Below are positions 8,392 to 16,486 of a stretch of 64,000 nt of DNA, in pieces. The DNA comes from Polynucleobacter sp. AM-25C3 (GTDB taxonomy: Bacteria; Pseudomonadota; Gammaproteobacteria; Burkholderiales; Burkholderiaceae), in the NCBI RefSeq assembly GCF_018882335.1, contig NZ_JACVOS010000010.1, forward strand, positions 1 to 64,000, written 5' to 3'. Each line of letters begins with the position of its first letter. Position 1 is the stretch's first letter. The notes below the pieces were generated by a model. That model ran no database searches. It saw nothing but the letters and a program-made list of their open reading frames with translations, and was not told where the DNA came from. The translations under genes were made by a program, and so were the position numbers.

Positions 8392-8411
8392 GCAATGAAC
8401 GCGTTCATTGC
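8392..8411. repeat. Perfect 20-bp palindrome GCAATGAACGCGTTCATTGC
   Basis: Every base pairs with its mirror. It lies 57 bp before the first stem of the RNA candidate. A protein-binding site or hairpin is likely, but the ligand is unknown. Confidence 0.55.
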
Positions 8412-8468
8412 TGCGCCTGACAATAACTTTCAACCTCACAGTTGTACCGATCTTGGTTCTCTGTGTTC

Positions 8469-8615
8469 TACGGGTCGTTTAGGGCTCTTTGTGCTCATGC
8501 TTAGCACAAACGCCCTGCTCTTCAAGAGACTTTCGCGGCATAAAACGCCAGGGACACACAAGAAATTTCTTGGTGTGTGCCCCTGACATTTATTCCACGG
8601 TTCTCTTGACCCGTA
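8469..8615 (+). ncRNA. Candidate structured RNA, about 147 nt
   Basis: The segment folds by eye into a compact closed structure. P1 pairs TACGGGTC (8469-8476) with GACCCGTA (8608-8615). P2 pairs AGGGC (8481-8485) with GCCCT (8512-8516), continued by TTTGTGCT/AGCACAAA (8488-8495/8503-8510) around a 7-nt loop. P3 pairs AAGAGA (8524-8529) with TCTCTT (8602-8607), stacked on P1. P4 is a long hairpin, CAGGG...CCCTG (8549-8553/8581-8585), with an ACACAC/GTGTGT inner stem. Orientation is uncertain; plus is preferred because a flanking U-G extension of P2 works only there and the amidoligase operon follows. I recognise no known family. Confidence 0.5.
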
Positions 8616-8749
8616 GCCCCCATCGCCCTGCAGCTCGTCCAACCGTGAGGAACACCCAAACCCTTGAAAGATGAAAAGAAAGGAAAAAAGTTTTAGGAAA
8701 TACAGGGTGTTTTTTGCGGTTCTTTTGATTATTTAAAAAGGACAAGCAA

Positions 8750-10075
8750 ATGAATTTAATTGAACACAGAAGTAATGGTGCAACCAATGAGTATGTTCGG
8801 TTTTGCATTAAATCAAACATAACGGGCAATACGCTTTATCACCGCAATGGTGGTGGGCTTACAAATTTTATTAGCAACAAGAGTAAGAATTTTCAACTAG
8901 GCAAGGCGATTGCTAAGGCAATTCGCAATAGTGCCTCTGATGAGGCAATGGAGCTAATCAATGAAAGTGCAGTCCATATTTCAGAAGCCTATCGTTTGTT
9001 TGAAAATGCCTTTGGTGTAAATGTATGCTGGTGCGACCATTGCCGAAAGTTGGTCTATGACGAAGATTGCTCGTCAGTTGATGGTGATGGTTCGTATTGC
9101 CAGCATTGTCTAGATGAGCACTATTACTGGTCAGATCGTGAAGATCGTTATGTATCAGATGAATATAGCGATGACTACGATGATGATTCTAGTGATGGGG
9201 CGATTGGCTGTTATCACTCTAGCAAAAGAAGATTAAACAAAATTCCATCGAGTTTTGATAGTAGAAAGCCAGCCGTTTATCTTGGCATGGAATTGGAAAT
9301 TGAAATTCGGGATGGTGATAGAGAAGAACGTGCCGAGTATTTACTCGATAACCTTTCTCTACACAAAACCAGTAACGAGCAAAAATACCTCTATGCCCTT
9401 TGTGAGAATGACGGCTCACTAAATCATGGTTTTGAAATGGTTACTGGGTGGACTGGACTAGATGTCCACGAAAAGCAATTATCTTTCTTTAAAGAGCGTT
9501 TTGTAGGCGCACGAAGCCACGACACTAAAACTTGTGGGCTTCATGTTCATATCTCCAAAGCGGATATGAGCGTCTTACATGGCACAAAAATTATCGAGTT
9601 CATTAACGACCCTGCCAATCGCCTATTAATCAAAGCTATTGCTAGACGGGATGAAAGTAGATGGTGCGCCTTTAAGGACAAGAAGAATAACCAAGAGTGG
9701 AAGAAGTTTGCCGTTAAGCACTTTAAAAATAATAAAGAGCATCAACTATCAAACCTTAATCAAGATCGCTATGAGGCGGTGAACTTTCAGAATCCAGCCA
9801 CGATTGAATTTCGCTTATTCAAAGGCACATTACGTTTTGAAACGATTATGGCTTGCTTGCAATTTGCTTACGCCACCTATTTTTTCTGCAAAAAATCATC
9901 TAAAGCAAAGCTAACCACCGAGCAATTCTTGGAATACCTATGCCAAGCAGAGAACCTAAAAGATACCAAATACCTAAGAGAGTATTTAGATCAAAAAGGG
10001 ATTATGCGAGCCGATGGCTTAACTCTGGGCGCATTTAGTTTAATCAGTCCTGATAGCTTGAAGGAGGTAGCGTAA
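8750..10075 (+). CDS. Putative amidoligase with N-terminal zinc-ribbon-like Cys cluster
   Basis: 441 aa. A CxxC...CxxC cluster (CWCDHCRKL ... YCQHCLDE, about 92-126) is followed by a Ser/Asp/Tyr-rich acidic linker. The C-terminal half carries the glutamine-synthetase-fold amidoligase pattern: YLGMELEIEI (about 178-187), CENDGSL, CGLHVHISK, and a late NPATIEFRLFKGTLRFETI segment. Such COOH-NH2 ligases are predicted to form amide or isopeptide bonds on peptides or proteins in phages and plasmids. The class II glutamine amidotransferase encoded 2 bp downstream would supply ammonia. The substrate is unknown. AAGGA lies upstream of the ATG. Confidence 0.75.
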   Translation: MNLIEHRSNGATNEYVRFCIKSNITGNTLYHRNGGGLTNFISNKSKNFQLGKAIAKAIRNSASDEAMELINESAVHISEAYRLFENAFGVNVCWCDHCRKLVYDEDCSSVDGDGSYCQHCLDEHYYWSDREDRYVSDEYSDDYDDDSSDGAIGCYHSSKRRLNKIPSSFDSRKPAVYLGMELEIEIRDGDREERAEYLLDNLSLHKTSNEQKYLYALCENDGSLNHGFEMVTGWTGLDVHEKQLSFFKERFVGARSHDTKTCGLHVHISKADMSVLHGTKIIEFINDPANRLLIKAIARRDESRWCAFKDKKNNQEWKKFAVKHFKNNKEHQLSNLNQDRYEAVNFQNPATIEFRLFKGTLRFETIMACLQFAYATYFFCKKSSKAKLTTEQFLEYLCQAENLKDTKYLREYLDQKGIMRADGLTLGAFSLISPDSLKEVA

Positions 10076-10077
10076 TC

Positions 10078-11034
10078 ATGTGCTTACTCGTTATTCAACA
10101 TCAAGATGCGCCAAAGTTAGGCAAAGAATGGTTAGCAGATTTTTATTCTCATAATCAAGATGGTGTCGGCGTGATGTATGCCGATGGTGGCAAGCTGATT
10201 GTCAAGAAAATATTGCCTAAAACTGCCAAGGATTTTGAGAGCTTCTATAACAAAGAAATCACAGGCAAGTTTTGCGCCTTTCACCTTCGCATGAAAACGC
10301 ATGGCGATATCAATCTTGAAAATTGCCATCCCTATGAAGTATTAAATCAACAAGAGCATGGCATTGATTTATGGCTCATGCACAACGGAATTTTATCAAC
10401 TGGTAATGCTTCAGATGAAACCAAGTCCGATACATGGCACTACATCAAAAATTATCTTGTACCGATGTTGGCTAAGAATCCTGATTTTGCCTTCACAGAA
10501 CCATTCGCTGAAATTGTGGCTGAGCATATCGGGTCAGGGAATAAGTTTGTGCTGATGGATAACACGGGCAGATACCAAGTTATTAACCAAAATGTAGGGG
10601 TGCAATGGGGTGGTTTGTGGTTATCCAATACTTACGCATGGTCAGCACCATATCAAGTATCGAAAAAATCGAAAAAGGCAAACTGGGGGCAGGAAGTGAC
10701 TGTATTGCCAATAGCCAAATCTCGCTACGGACTTAGTTCATGGGGTAATCAATCCTTAATCGAAGAAGAAACGCTAGAGCTAGAAGATGAGGAAATTTAT
10801 CTGCATATTGAGAGCGAACTTGCTGATCTTTCATATTTTGGGTATCAGCAAGCCAGCGACATTGATTTTGCGCTTGCCTATGAATTTATCTATCGCATGG
10901 GTATGGATGCTTTCTTTGAGATATTGGAGTGCCTAAGAGAGGGCAATATGCTGGAGCGTGAATTTATAGCGGTTATGGAAAATCCTGTGAAAGCTACTCG
11001 CTATATCAAGACACTTGTGGGGGAGGACTACTAG
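10078..11034 (+). CDS. Class II glutamine amidotransferase-like Ntn hydrolase
   Basis: 318 aa starting MCLLVIQHQ. Removal of Met would expose Cys2 as the N-terminal nucleophile, as in class II GATases. Supporting motifs are NQDGVGVMYADG, CAFHLRMKTHGDINLENCHPY (Arg and His-Gly region) and LWLMHNGILS, which match the glutamine-binding and oxyanion-hole segments. The C-terminal third (about 225-318) is acidic and unassigned. It probably hydrolyses glutamine and passes ammonia to the amidoligase with which it is co-transcribed (2-bp gap). A GAGGTAGCG sequence at the end of the upstream gene serves as the ribosome-binding site. Confidence 0.78.
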   Translation: MCLLVIQHQDAPKLGKEWLADFYSHNQDGVGVMYADGGKLIVKKILPKTAKDFESFYNKEITGKFCAFHLRMKTHGDINLENCHPYEVLNQQEHGIDLWLMHNGILSTGNASDETKSDTWHYIKNYLVPMLAKNPDFAFTEPFAEIVAEHIGSGNKFVLMDNTGRYQVINQNVGVQWGGLWLSNTYAWSAPYQVSKKSKKANWGQEVTVLPIAKSRYGLSSWGNQSLIEEETLELEDEEIYLHIESELADLSYFGYQQASDIDFALAYEFIYRMGMDAFFEILECLREGNMLEREFIAVMENPVKATRYIKTLVGEDY

Positions 11035-11062
11035 GGATTAGGTACAAAGCTCATTTTGCAGG

Positions 11063-11089
11063 TTCACCATCCCGTGTTGGGGTGGTGAA
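11063..11089 (+). terminator. Strong hairpin after the amidoligase/amidotransferase operon
   Basis: TTCACCATCCC pairs with GGGGTGGTGAA (11 bp, one T-G wobble) around a 5-nt loop, 29 bp after the stop codon. There is no T-tract after it, so it may be a 3'-end stabilising hairpin rather than an intrinsic terminator. Confidence 0.45.
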
Positions 11090-11099
11090 TTCAGAAGGA

Positions 11100-11117
11100 A
11101 GTTACTCATGAGTAACT
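11100..11117. repeat. Perfect 18-bp palindrome AGTTACTCATGAGTAACT
   Basis: Lies just after the operon-end hairpin. It shares the outer AGTT/AACT with the palindromes at 11125 and 11338 but has a different core. Confidence 0.55.
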
Positions 11118-11124
11118 GTAAAAA

Positions 11125-11142
11125 AGTTCCTACGTAGGAACT
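11125..11142. repeat. Perfect 18-bp palindrome AGTTCCTACGTAGGAACT, copy 1
   Basis: Identical to the copy at 11338-11355. The shared sequence extends to about 25 bp (AAA before, CTGA after). The two copies are 213 bp apart in the same orientation, so they are also direct repeats. Confidence 0.65.
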
Positions 11143-11186
11143 CTGAGCCTTATCAAAATCAATCGAAGATCAAGAAGGAAATCAAA

Positions 11187-11261
11187 ATGAGGTGGGTGAT
11201 GCGCTTAATCAAGATCGAGGCACGGGAGGGCATCTTTGGGGTGCAATGGGCGTTTGATTGA
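11187..11261 (+). CDS. Possible 24-residue small ORF between the palindromes
   Basis: ATG at 11187 is preceded by AAGAAGGAAATCAAA, a fair ribosome-binding site, and the frame encodes MRWVMRLIKIEAREGIFGV plus five residues before TGA. It has no recognisable domain. The rest of 11035-11546 (512 bp) holds the hairpin, three palindromes and no other credible frame, so this is weak. Confidence 0.25.
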   Translation: MRWVMRLIKIEAREGIFGVQWAFD

Positions 11262-11337
11262 CTAGGGGAATCTGCAAATTCAGCCAAAACCCAAACCTTC
11301 GACCCATCTAGCAAAATCGGTGGTGGAATGACTGAAA

Positions 11338-11355
11338 AGTTCCTACGTAGGAACT
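11338..11355. repeat. Perfect 18-bp palindrome AGTTCCTACGTAGGAACT, copy 2
   Basis: Same as 11125-11142, including flanking AAA and CTGA. It lies about 190 bp before the SIR2 gene. Confidence 0.65.
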
Positions 11356-11546
11356 CTGAATCTAGTGCAGGATAGGCTTATCGCCGGTATGAGTGTTACA
11401 TAAGAAATACATTAGTAAACTACAGGGAAGTAAAGAATGCTCAATCCGGGAATAAGCTCTGCACGGTAGTCTGTAGAAACGATTAAGTGTTTGCTGGGCC
11501 AGGCGAAAGTAATGGGTTTATTGTTGTAGCTATAAATGGGGGTTAA

Positions 11547-12824
11547 ATGAAAATCAGGTCTGCATACACAAATAAATCATGGCTGATGCCATCATCGATT
11601 AGTTCAACGGCATCAGGTGAAAAGAAGTCGGACCGAGACGAGGCGAAGGAGCAGATTCACCGCTCACTGGCTGAAATTGTGCGGTGCCAAAATTTGATTG
11701 TGCTCTCAGGTCTTGGAACCTCACTTTGCCTGATAGATGATTCCGCTCCTCCAAAAAGAAAGGCTCCAACAATGCCCGACCTCTGGGGGCGAGTGAAGGC
11801 AGCCTATGAATCAGGCGATGAAAGCCAGTGGAAAGAGCTTCTTGAAAGCGTTCGTCACACCACAGGTAACGAAAACATCGAGGAATTGCTGTCAGCTTGC
11901 AAAATCGCCGAAAACTTTCTGCGCGATGGAGAACTAAAGCGGCTTCAGGCTTTTATCCAACTGGCGGAAACAGAAATTCGTACAGCCGTCAACTTCTTAA
12001 AAAGTGCGGACTCGTTGCCTGTACATGGCGCATTCCTTCAACGGATTGCCCGTCGCTCCTCCGGGAAAAGTCGAGCAAAGATTTTCACCACCAATTACGA
12101 CCTCTGTTTTGAGCACGCAGCAAAAGCTGGGCGCTTTGTTGTGATTGATGGTTTTTCACCCACACTCCCGCCAACGTTTGATCCTGTCTATTTCACGTAC
12201 GACATAGTTCGGCGAGGTTCGGAAGGTGATGCATCGGCATTCATACCCAATGTTTTTCACCTTTACAAGCTGCACGGGTCAATAGATTGGGAACGCTGTG
12301 CGGGTGATATTGAAAAGAAGCACGACACCGACAAACCCCTTCTTATTTATCCGCGAAGCAGCAAGTATGAACAAGCCTTTTCACAGCCGTATCTTGAAAT
12401 GATCGCTGCCTTGCAGTCCGCATTGAGAGAGCCGAATACGGGTTTATTGATTGTTGGCTTTGGATTCAATGATAATCATATCGCTGAACCCATCCTGTCT
12501 GCAATACGTTCAAACCTTGGACTCAAGGTTGTAATTGTTGATCCTGCCTTGGTCAAAAGTGTTGATGCTCACAAACACGTAGCGGACGGTGGTGATAAAA
12601 ATGACTTGAATGAAGATGATGAACAAACTGGCAATTTAGGCACAGCCAGGACAAATGCGTACCTTTACAAAATCATGAGCCTGATGGATCAAGGCGATGC
12701 TAGGTTGACATTTCTCAATGGGACATTTGAGGATGTAGCCAGAGAAGTACCTGATATGGCTGCCGAAACCGATCTTGAGAAGCACATGCTGCGGATGCGT
12801 GTCATCGAGGGAGACACGCCGTGA
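11547..12824 (+). CDS. SIR2-domain effector of a SIR2-HerA anti-phage system
   Basis: 425 aa. The SIR2-like NAD-binding fold shows LSGLGTSL (about 52-59), the TTNYD motif (about 180) with the ribose/active-site Asn, KLHGSIDW (about 240-247, catalytic His) and LLIVGFGFNDNHI (about 305) with the final nucleotide-binding strand. Defence SIR2 proteins hydrolyse NAD+ on phage infection, causing growth arrest. It overlaps the HerA gene by 4 bp (GTGA), giving the coupled pair typical of SIR2-HerA. The upstream GGGGG before the ATG is a reasonable ribosome-binding site. Confidence 0.85.
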   Translation: MKIRSAYTNKSWLMPSSISSTASGEKKSDRDEAKEQIHRSLAEIVRCQNLIVLSGLGTSLCLIDDSAPPKRKAPTMPDLWGRVKAAYESGDESQWKELLESVRHTTGNENIEELLSACKIAENFLRDGELKRLQAFIQLAETEIRTAVNFLKSADSLPVHGAFLQRIARRSSGKSRAKIFTTNYDLCFEHAAKAGRFVVIDGFSPTLPPTFDPVYFTYDIVRRGSEGDASAFIPNVFHLYKLHGSIDWERCAGDIEKKHDTDKPLLIYPRSSKYEQAFSQPYLEMIAALQSALREPNTGLLIVGFGFNDNHIAEPILSAIRSNLGLKVVIVDPALVKSVDAHKHVADGGDKNDLNEDDEQTGNLGTARTNAYLYKIMSLMDQGDARLTFLNGTFEDVAREVPDMAAETDLEKHMLRMRVIEGDTP

Positions 12825-14506
12825 GCGGACTGCCAATAGCACCATTTGACCCAGCTCGTTACATCGGTACGGTTTGTCAGGTTGACCCGAACACGGTCAG
12901 GGTAAATCTTCCTCACGCAGCATCTCCCGTGTCAGGCCATCATGCAGGTTATGGCATGCCTGCAGGGCAAGTAGGCGAGTTCGTCCTGATTGAGAGTGAA
13001 GAACACGCGATTGTCGGACGGATCACGGAAGTCAAACTTCCTGAACGAGACAGATTGACAGTAGAGCCCACCGCTGACAATGGCAGTGATGCCAATCCGA
13101 TAGGGTTGATTCAGTTGCTCACATCCATCGAATTGGCCTCTGGAAAAACTGTTCGTGGAATACCTGCGCATCCTCGCATTGCTCAGCACGTATTTTCGGC
13201 CCACCCTTTGCTTATTAAGCATGCTGTCGAGCAAGGATACGAAGCCGACCGAAGCATCCGCCTAGCTTTCTTGCCCCACTCATTGAACACAATGGTGTCG
13301 CTGACTCCTGAGGCACTTTTTGGGCGCCACTGTGCAGTTTTGGGGGCAACAGGCGGCGGCAAGAGTTGGACTGTAGCGCGCCTTGTCGAAGAGATAGTTC
13401 GATTGAAAGGAAAAGCCATTCTGTTTGATGCAACGGGCGAATTCGAAGCATTGAATGATGGCGTCAGGCACGTTCATCTAGGAGGACAACCAGAAAATGC
13501 AAAGGGCGAGACGCGGGAGTTTGTCGGCTATCCATTCAACCATCTAAATGAAGCGGATTTTTTTGTGATGTTTAACCCGACGATGGCATCACAAGCGCCC
13601 AAGCTAAGAGAGGCTTTACGTAGTCTTAAACTTCTAGAGATTGATGGCACCCTTGGAACCGATGGATGCTTAATCAAAGCGAATAAATCTAAAAAACCAA
13701 TCGAAGATAAATTCATAGAGTTTGCCGACCGAATTGAGGCGGAGGGAGCACCTTTTAAGATTAAACATCTAGCGAGGCAAATTGAACACGAGTGCGTAAA
13801 AAGTTGGGGGGATAAGTGGAATGGAAGTGACGAGCAAATCCTAGGGTATTGCTCCACACTACTAGCCAAAATAAACGTGGCACTTCAATCTGCGCATTTG
13901 AAATGCATATTCAATCCTGAAGACTTGACATCACTACCTGAAGTGATCAATTCCTTTTTAGAATCAGATAAGCAGGTTCTCAGAATTTCGATGGCAGATC
14001 TACCGTTTGAACACAACACTCGTGAATTAGTAACAAACGCAATTGGTAGGCATCTATTGAGATTGGCGCGAACAGGTACTTTTAGGGCCAAACCTACCGT
14101 CGTCGTGCTTGACGAAGCCCATCAATTTTTAGATAAGTCTCTGGGAGATGAGTACAGTCGGGTTTCTCTAGAGTCATTCGGACTCATTGCGAAGGAGGGT
14201 CGCAAATACGGGCTAACCACATTGCTGGCCACTCAAAGACCGAGAGACATTCCAGAGGACGTACTCAGTCAGATGGGCATGTTTATTGTCCATCGACTAA
14301 TCAACGAAAGGGATAGGCAAGTGGTCGAAAAGGCTTGTGGGAATATGGATGCATCAGCCGCGGCATTTTTACCAACGCTAGGTAAAGGCGAGGCAATCGT
14401 TGTTGGCATTGATTCTCCAATGCCCTTGCCTGTTCAAATAATTCCCCCCTCAGCTACGCCCCAGTCAGAAGGACCGCAATATGCTAAACATTGGAAACTG
14501 ATATAG
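12821..14506 (+). CDS. herA: HerA-like ATPase of a SIR2-HerA defence system
   Basis: 561 aa, GTG start overlapping the SIR2 stop. The N-terminal HAS-barrel-like beta region (about 8-75: YIGTVCQVDPNTVRV, GEFVLIESEEHAIVGRI) precedes the FtsK/HerA ATPase core. Walker A is GATGGGKSW (about 174-182), Walker B is VVVLDEAHQFLD (about 427), and an arginine-rich LLATQRPRDIP segment follows. HerA hexamers assemble with SIR2 subunits and control or enhance the NADase; a nuclease role with NurA does not apply because no nurA is adjacent. Confidence 0.87.
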   Translation: MSGLPIAPFDPARYIGTVCQVDPNTVRVNLPHAASPVSGHHAGYGMPAGQVGEFVLIESEEHAIVGRITEVKLPERDRLTVEPTADNGSDANPIGLIQLLTSIELASGKTVRGIPAHPRIAQHVFSAHPLLIKHAVEQGYEADRSIRLAFLPHSLNTMVSLTPEALFGRHCAVLGATGGGKSWTVARLVEEIVRLKGKAILFDATGEFEALNDGVRHVHLGGQPENAKGETREFVGYPFNHLNEADFFVMFNPTMASQAPKLREALRSLKLLEIDGTLGTDGCLIKANKSKKPIEDKFIEFADRIEAEGAPFKIKHLARQIEHECVKSWGDKWNGSDEQILGYCSTLLAKINVALQSAHLKCIFNPEDLTSLPEVINSFLESDKQVLRISMADLPFEHNTRELVTNAIGRHLLRLARTGTFRAKPTVVVLDEAHQFLDKSLGDEYSRVSLESFGLIAKEGRKYGLTTLLATQRPRDIPEDVLSQMGMFIVHRLINERDRQVVEKACGNMDASAAAFLPTLGKGEAIVVGIDSPMPLPVQIIPPSATPQSEGPQYAKHWKLI

Positions 14507-14529
14507 CAATGTCGAACAGATATGAAGTT

Positions 14530-14547
14530 TGAAGATAAATATCTTCA
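14530..14547. terminator. Hairpin between convergent herA and relaxase genes
   Basis: TGAAGATA-AA-TATCTTCA forms an 8-bp stem in the 46-bp gap where the two genes converge, with AAGTT/AACTT able to extend it at the base. It may act in both directions; T-tracts are short. Confidence 0.4.
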
Positions 14548-14552
14548 GCAAC

Positions 14553-15632
14553 TTATTTAGGAATTTTAATTGGCGAGATTCCGTTATTTTTTTTCTCAGG
14601 CAACTCTTTTGGCATTTCGAACTTTTTGTAGCTATCAACAGAAAACTGACTGGCTGCAATGCTTAAAGCTCGATCTTCAATCAAAGAAGAGCCAGCCAGT
14701 AATTTTGCAATCCCCGACCAGGCAATAATTGCCCCCGCAAACTGAAATGGTTTTTTGGCTCCAGTTAATGAACTGGCAATCGGCAACTTCTTAAATACCA
14801 AAGAAAGATCATCGCTACGTGACGGTTTGGTTATTTCACTCGCCTTTACAGCCAGGCGAATTTTCTTCTGCAGAGCAACTTGGGATAGCGGAAACTTAGA
14901 TACCCCTCTTGTTCGCCTTGGTGTAGCGTTGGCTGCTATGCCGATATGACGCAGTTGCTGCGCAAACTGCTCTCGCCACCTGGAAAGGTCAGCTTTGCGT
15001 GGGTTTAACCGTTTTCCCCCTCCCAATGGTGCAACCTGGATACATGCATGTATATGCGGCTTATCCGTGTCCGTATGAAGCGCGAATACATAAGCATGCT
15101 TGCCACCAAAGGTCTCCGCTAGAAACGCCCTACCTGCAGTCAAAACTGCATCCGGTGGCGTACCCTTTGGCATGGATAGCATGAAATTTATGGCGAGACG
15201 ATGTTCGCTTTTCTCGGGTAAGGGTTTTCCGGTAATGCCTTGCTTCCACTCCTCCTGGAGAGCCTTAATCCCGGGTTTGGTGCCGATTATTTCGCCCTGG
15301 TCTGTCTCAAGCTCTACTTTACCGTTACGGCTAATGTAGTCCAGATGATTGCCTATTTGCTTCATGCCCTTGCCAGCCTCTTTTTTGGAGGTAACCTTGA
15401 GCATGACTTCAGGATCTCTTTTAACTGTCCGATCAATTTGATCGCGTAAGAGCCCTCCCTTGTTAGCTGCGCTACTTTTACTCCAGCCAACCCCCTTTTC
15501 TTTGTCAGAGATTGGATCTAGTAGATTAAAAACCCGAGGCTTTTTAATGACAACCCGCTTAACCGGCTCCTCAAAAAGCTTATCGCCATAGCCAAGTAGG
15601 CGGCCGTCTATGTAGATTTTTGAGTAGGGCAT
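14553..15632 (-). CDS. Relaxase/mobilization nuclease of the HUH type
   Basis: 359 aa. The metal-binding HUH motif is in ALHTDTDKPHIHACIQVAP (about 183-201), preceded by RLAINFMLSMPKGTP; the candidate Tyr is in GNHLDYISRNGK (about 95-105). After about 245 the protein is basic (ATPRRTRGVSKF) and loses similarity. It should nick oriT, stay covalently attached and be recruited by VirD4. The next gene upstream is mobC-like and ends 15 bp from this ATG. Length is short for a VirD2/TraI relaxase with accessory domains; some of these appear to be in separate genes upstream. Confidence 0.85.
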   Translation of the reverse strand: MPYSKIYIDGRLLGYGDKLFEEPVKRVVIKKPRVFNLLDPISDKEKGVGWSKSSAANKGGLLRDQIDRTVKRDPEVMLKVTSKKEAGKGMKQIGNHLDYISRNGKVELETDQGEIIGTKPGIKALQEEWKQGITGKPLPEKSEHRLAINFMLSMPKGTPPDAVLTAGRAFLAETFGGKHAYVFALHTDTDKPHIHACIQVAPLGGGKRLNPRKADLSRWREQFAQQLRHIGIAANATPRRTRGVSKFPLSQVALQKKIRLAVKASEITKPSRSDDLSLVFKKLPIASSLTGAKKPFQFAGAIIAWSGIAKLLAGSSLIEDRALSIAASQFSVDSYKKFEMPKELPEKKNNGISPIKIPK

Positions 15633-15646
15633 TTAATACCGAAATC

Positions 15647-16228
15647 CTAAGTATTCCAGCGGGTAATATTTGCAGCCAGTACTTGTCTCACAAGGGTAGT
15701 ATGTCGACCAATTTGTTCGCGCAATTGCTCTAATACACCAAACCGGAAATTACCGATGACTGATAAATCAGCATTTGCAGCATTGGCGGTTTTGACATCG
15801 ATCACGAGTTGGTTGAGGTTTCGACCAATGGCCATCATCTGACGGTTAGAGCTAACCAACGCCTTGAATTCTTCAAGATTTAATTGGGGTGATCCTGTAG
15901 CTTTGACGGCTAAAAGAGCTACAGCATAACGATTGAGAGTGGGGAAACCTTCCTTTGCAGTAAGTTCATTAAGTGCCTCACATATATCAAGCGGTACCTG
16001 TAATTCTAAGCGCCTTATTTCATTGGAATCATTAATTACAAAATCACTGTCATTTTCGTTGAAATGGCCTTCGCCATTAGCAGAGAGTTCGGCACTCATT
16101 AACTTTCGCAGTAGATTTGCAGAGGAAGTCTTTCGGGCTCTACAGTGGGCAAGCCAGGCGGCTTTCAATGACCCCGCCCGTATAGTCATGTGCCCAGAGC
16201 TTTGCCCTGCAGGCATTTTCTTACTCAT
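15647..16228 (-). CDS. mobC: MobC-like relaxosome accessory protein
   Basis: 193 aa. A ribbon-helix-helix-like central part (EIRRLELQVPLDICEALNEL) is followed by the characteristic MobC segment MMAIGRNLNQLVIDV (about 143-157). MobC proteins bind oriT next to the relaxase and promote strand opening. I start at ATG 16228, which overlaps the stop of the upstream small gene; a start at 16243 inside that gene is possible. It precedes the relaxase gene by 14 bp. Confidence 0.75.
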   Translation of the reverse strand: MSKKMPAGQSSGHMTIRAGSLKAAWLAHCRARKTSSANLLRKLMSAELSANGEGHFNENDSDFVINDSNEIRRLELQVPLDICEALNELTAKEGFPTLNRYAVALLAVKATGSPQLNLEEFKALVSSNRQMMAIGRNLNQLVIDVKTANAANADLSVIGNFRFGVLEQLREQIGRHTTLVRQVLAANITRWNT

Positions 16229-16460
16229 ACGAAACGGGAGCATTCATATAATGATCAAGCAGTGAACCTTCCCCTAGATGGAAATCCAAAACAAATAAAA
16301 CATAGTTCTCTGGGGAAAGATTACTTTTGGAGGCATTATGAAGTAAAGACTTAGCGATATTCGCGGGAAGAAATATTTGCAAGGGAATTACCGCTTTGCC
16401 TATCGATTCCCCATCGGTCTTTGCCGTATCTCCATTGGTTGAAGTTGAAACCTTTTTCAT
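16221..16460 (-). CDS. Small protein of unknown function, first of the mob cluster
   Basis: 79 aa, no family recognised. A short polar N-terminus (KKVSTSTNGDTAKTDGES) leads to AVIPLQIFLPANIAKSLLHN and a hydrophobic YVLFVLDFHLG. It could be an RHH-type or partner protein of MobC. Its stop overlaps the mobC start, so they are translationally coupled. Confidence 0.65.
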   Translation of the reverse strand: MKKVSTSTNGDTAKTDGESIGKAVIPLQIFLPANIAKSLLHNASKSNLSPENYVLFVLDFHLGEGSLLDHYMNAPVSYE

Positions 16461-16486
16461 AACTAAAACTTTCTATAAAAAATAAA

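Larger units (their letters stand above)
8074..8749. other. 676-bp intergenic region with palindromes and a structured RNA candidate
   Basis: No protein-coding frame here looks real. The left half (8074-8340) is AT-rich and unremarkable, probably the recombinase promoter region. The right half carries two palindromes (8352-8371, 8392-8411) and the folded element at 8469-8615. The last 25 bp contain the AAGGA ribosome-binding site of the amidoligase gene. Confidence 0.6.

Noticed and set aside
8395..8586. 63-residue plus-strand ORF in the intergenic region
   Set aside because: No ribosome-binding site, no coding style, and it runs through the palindrome and stems that explain the sequence better.
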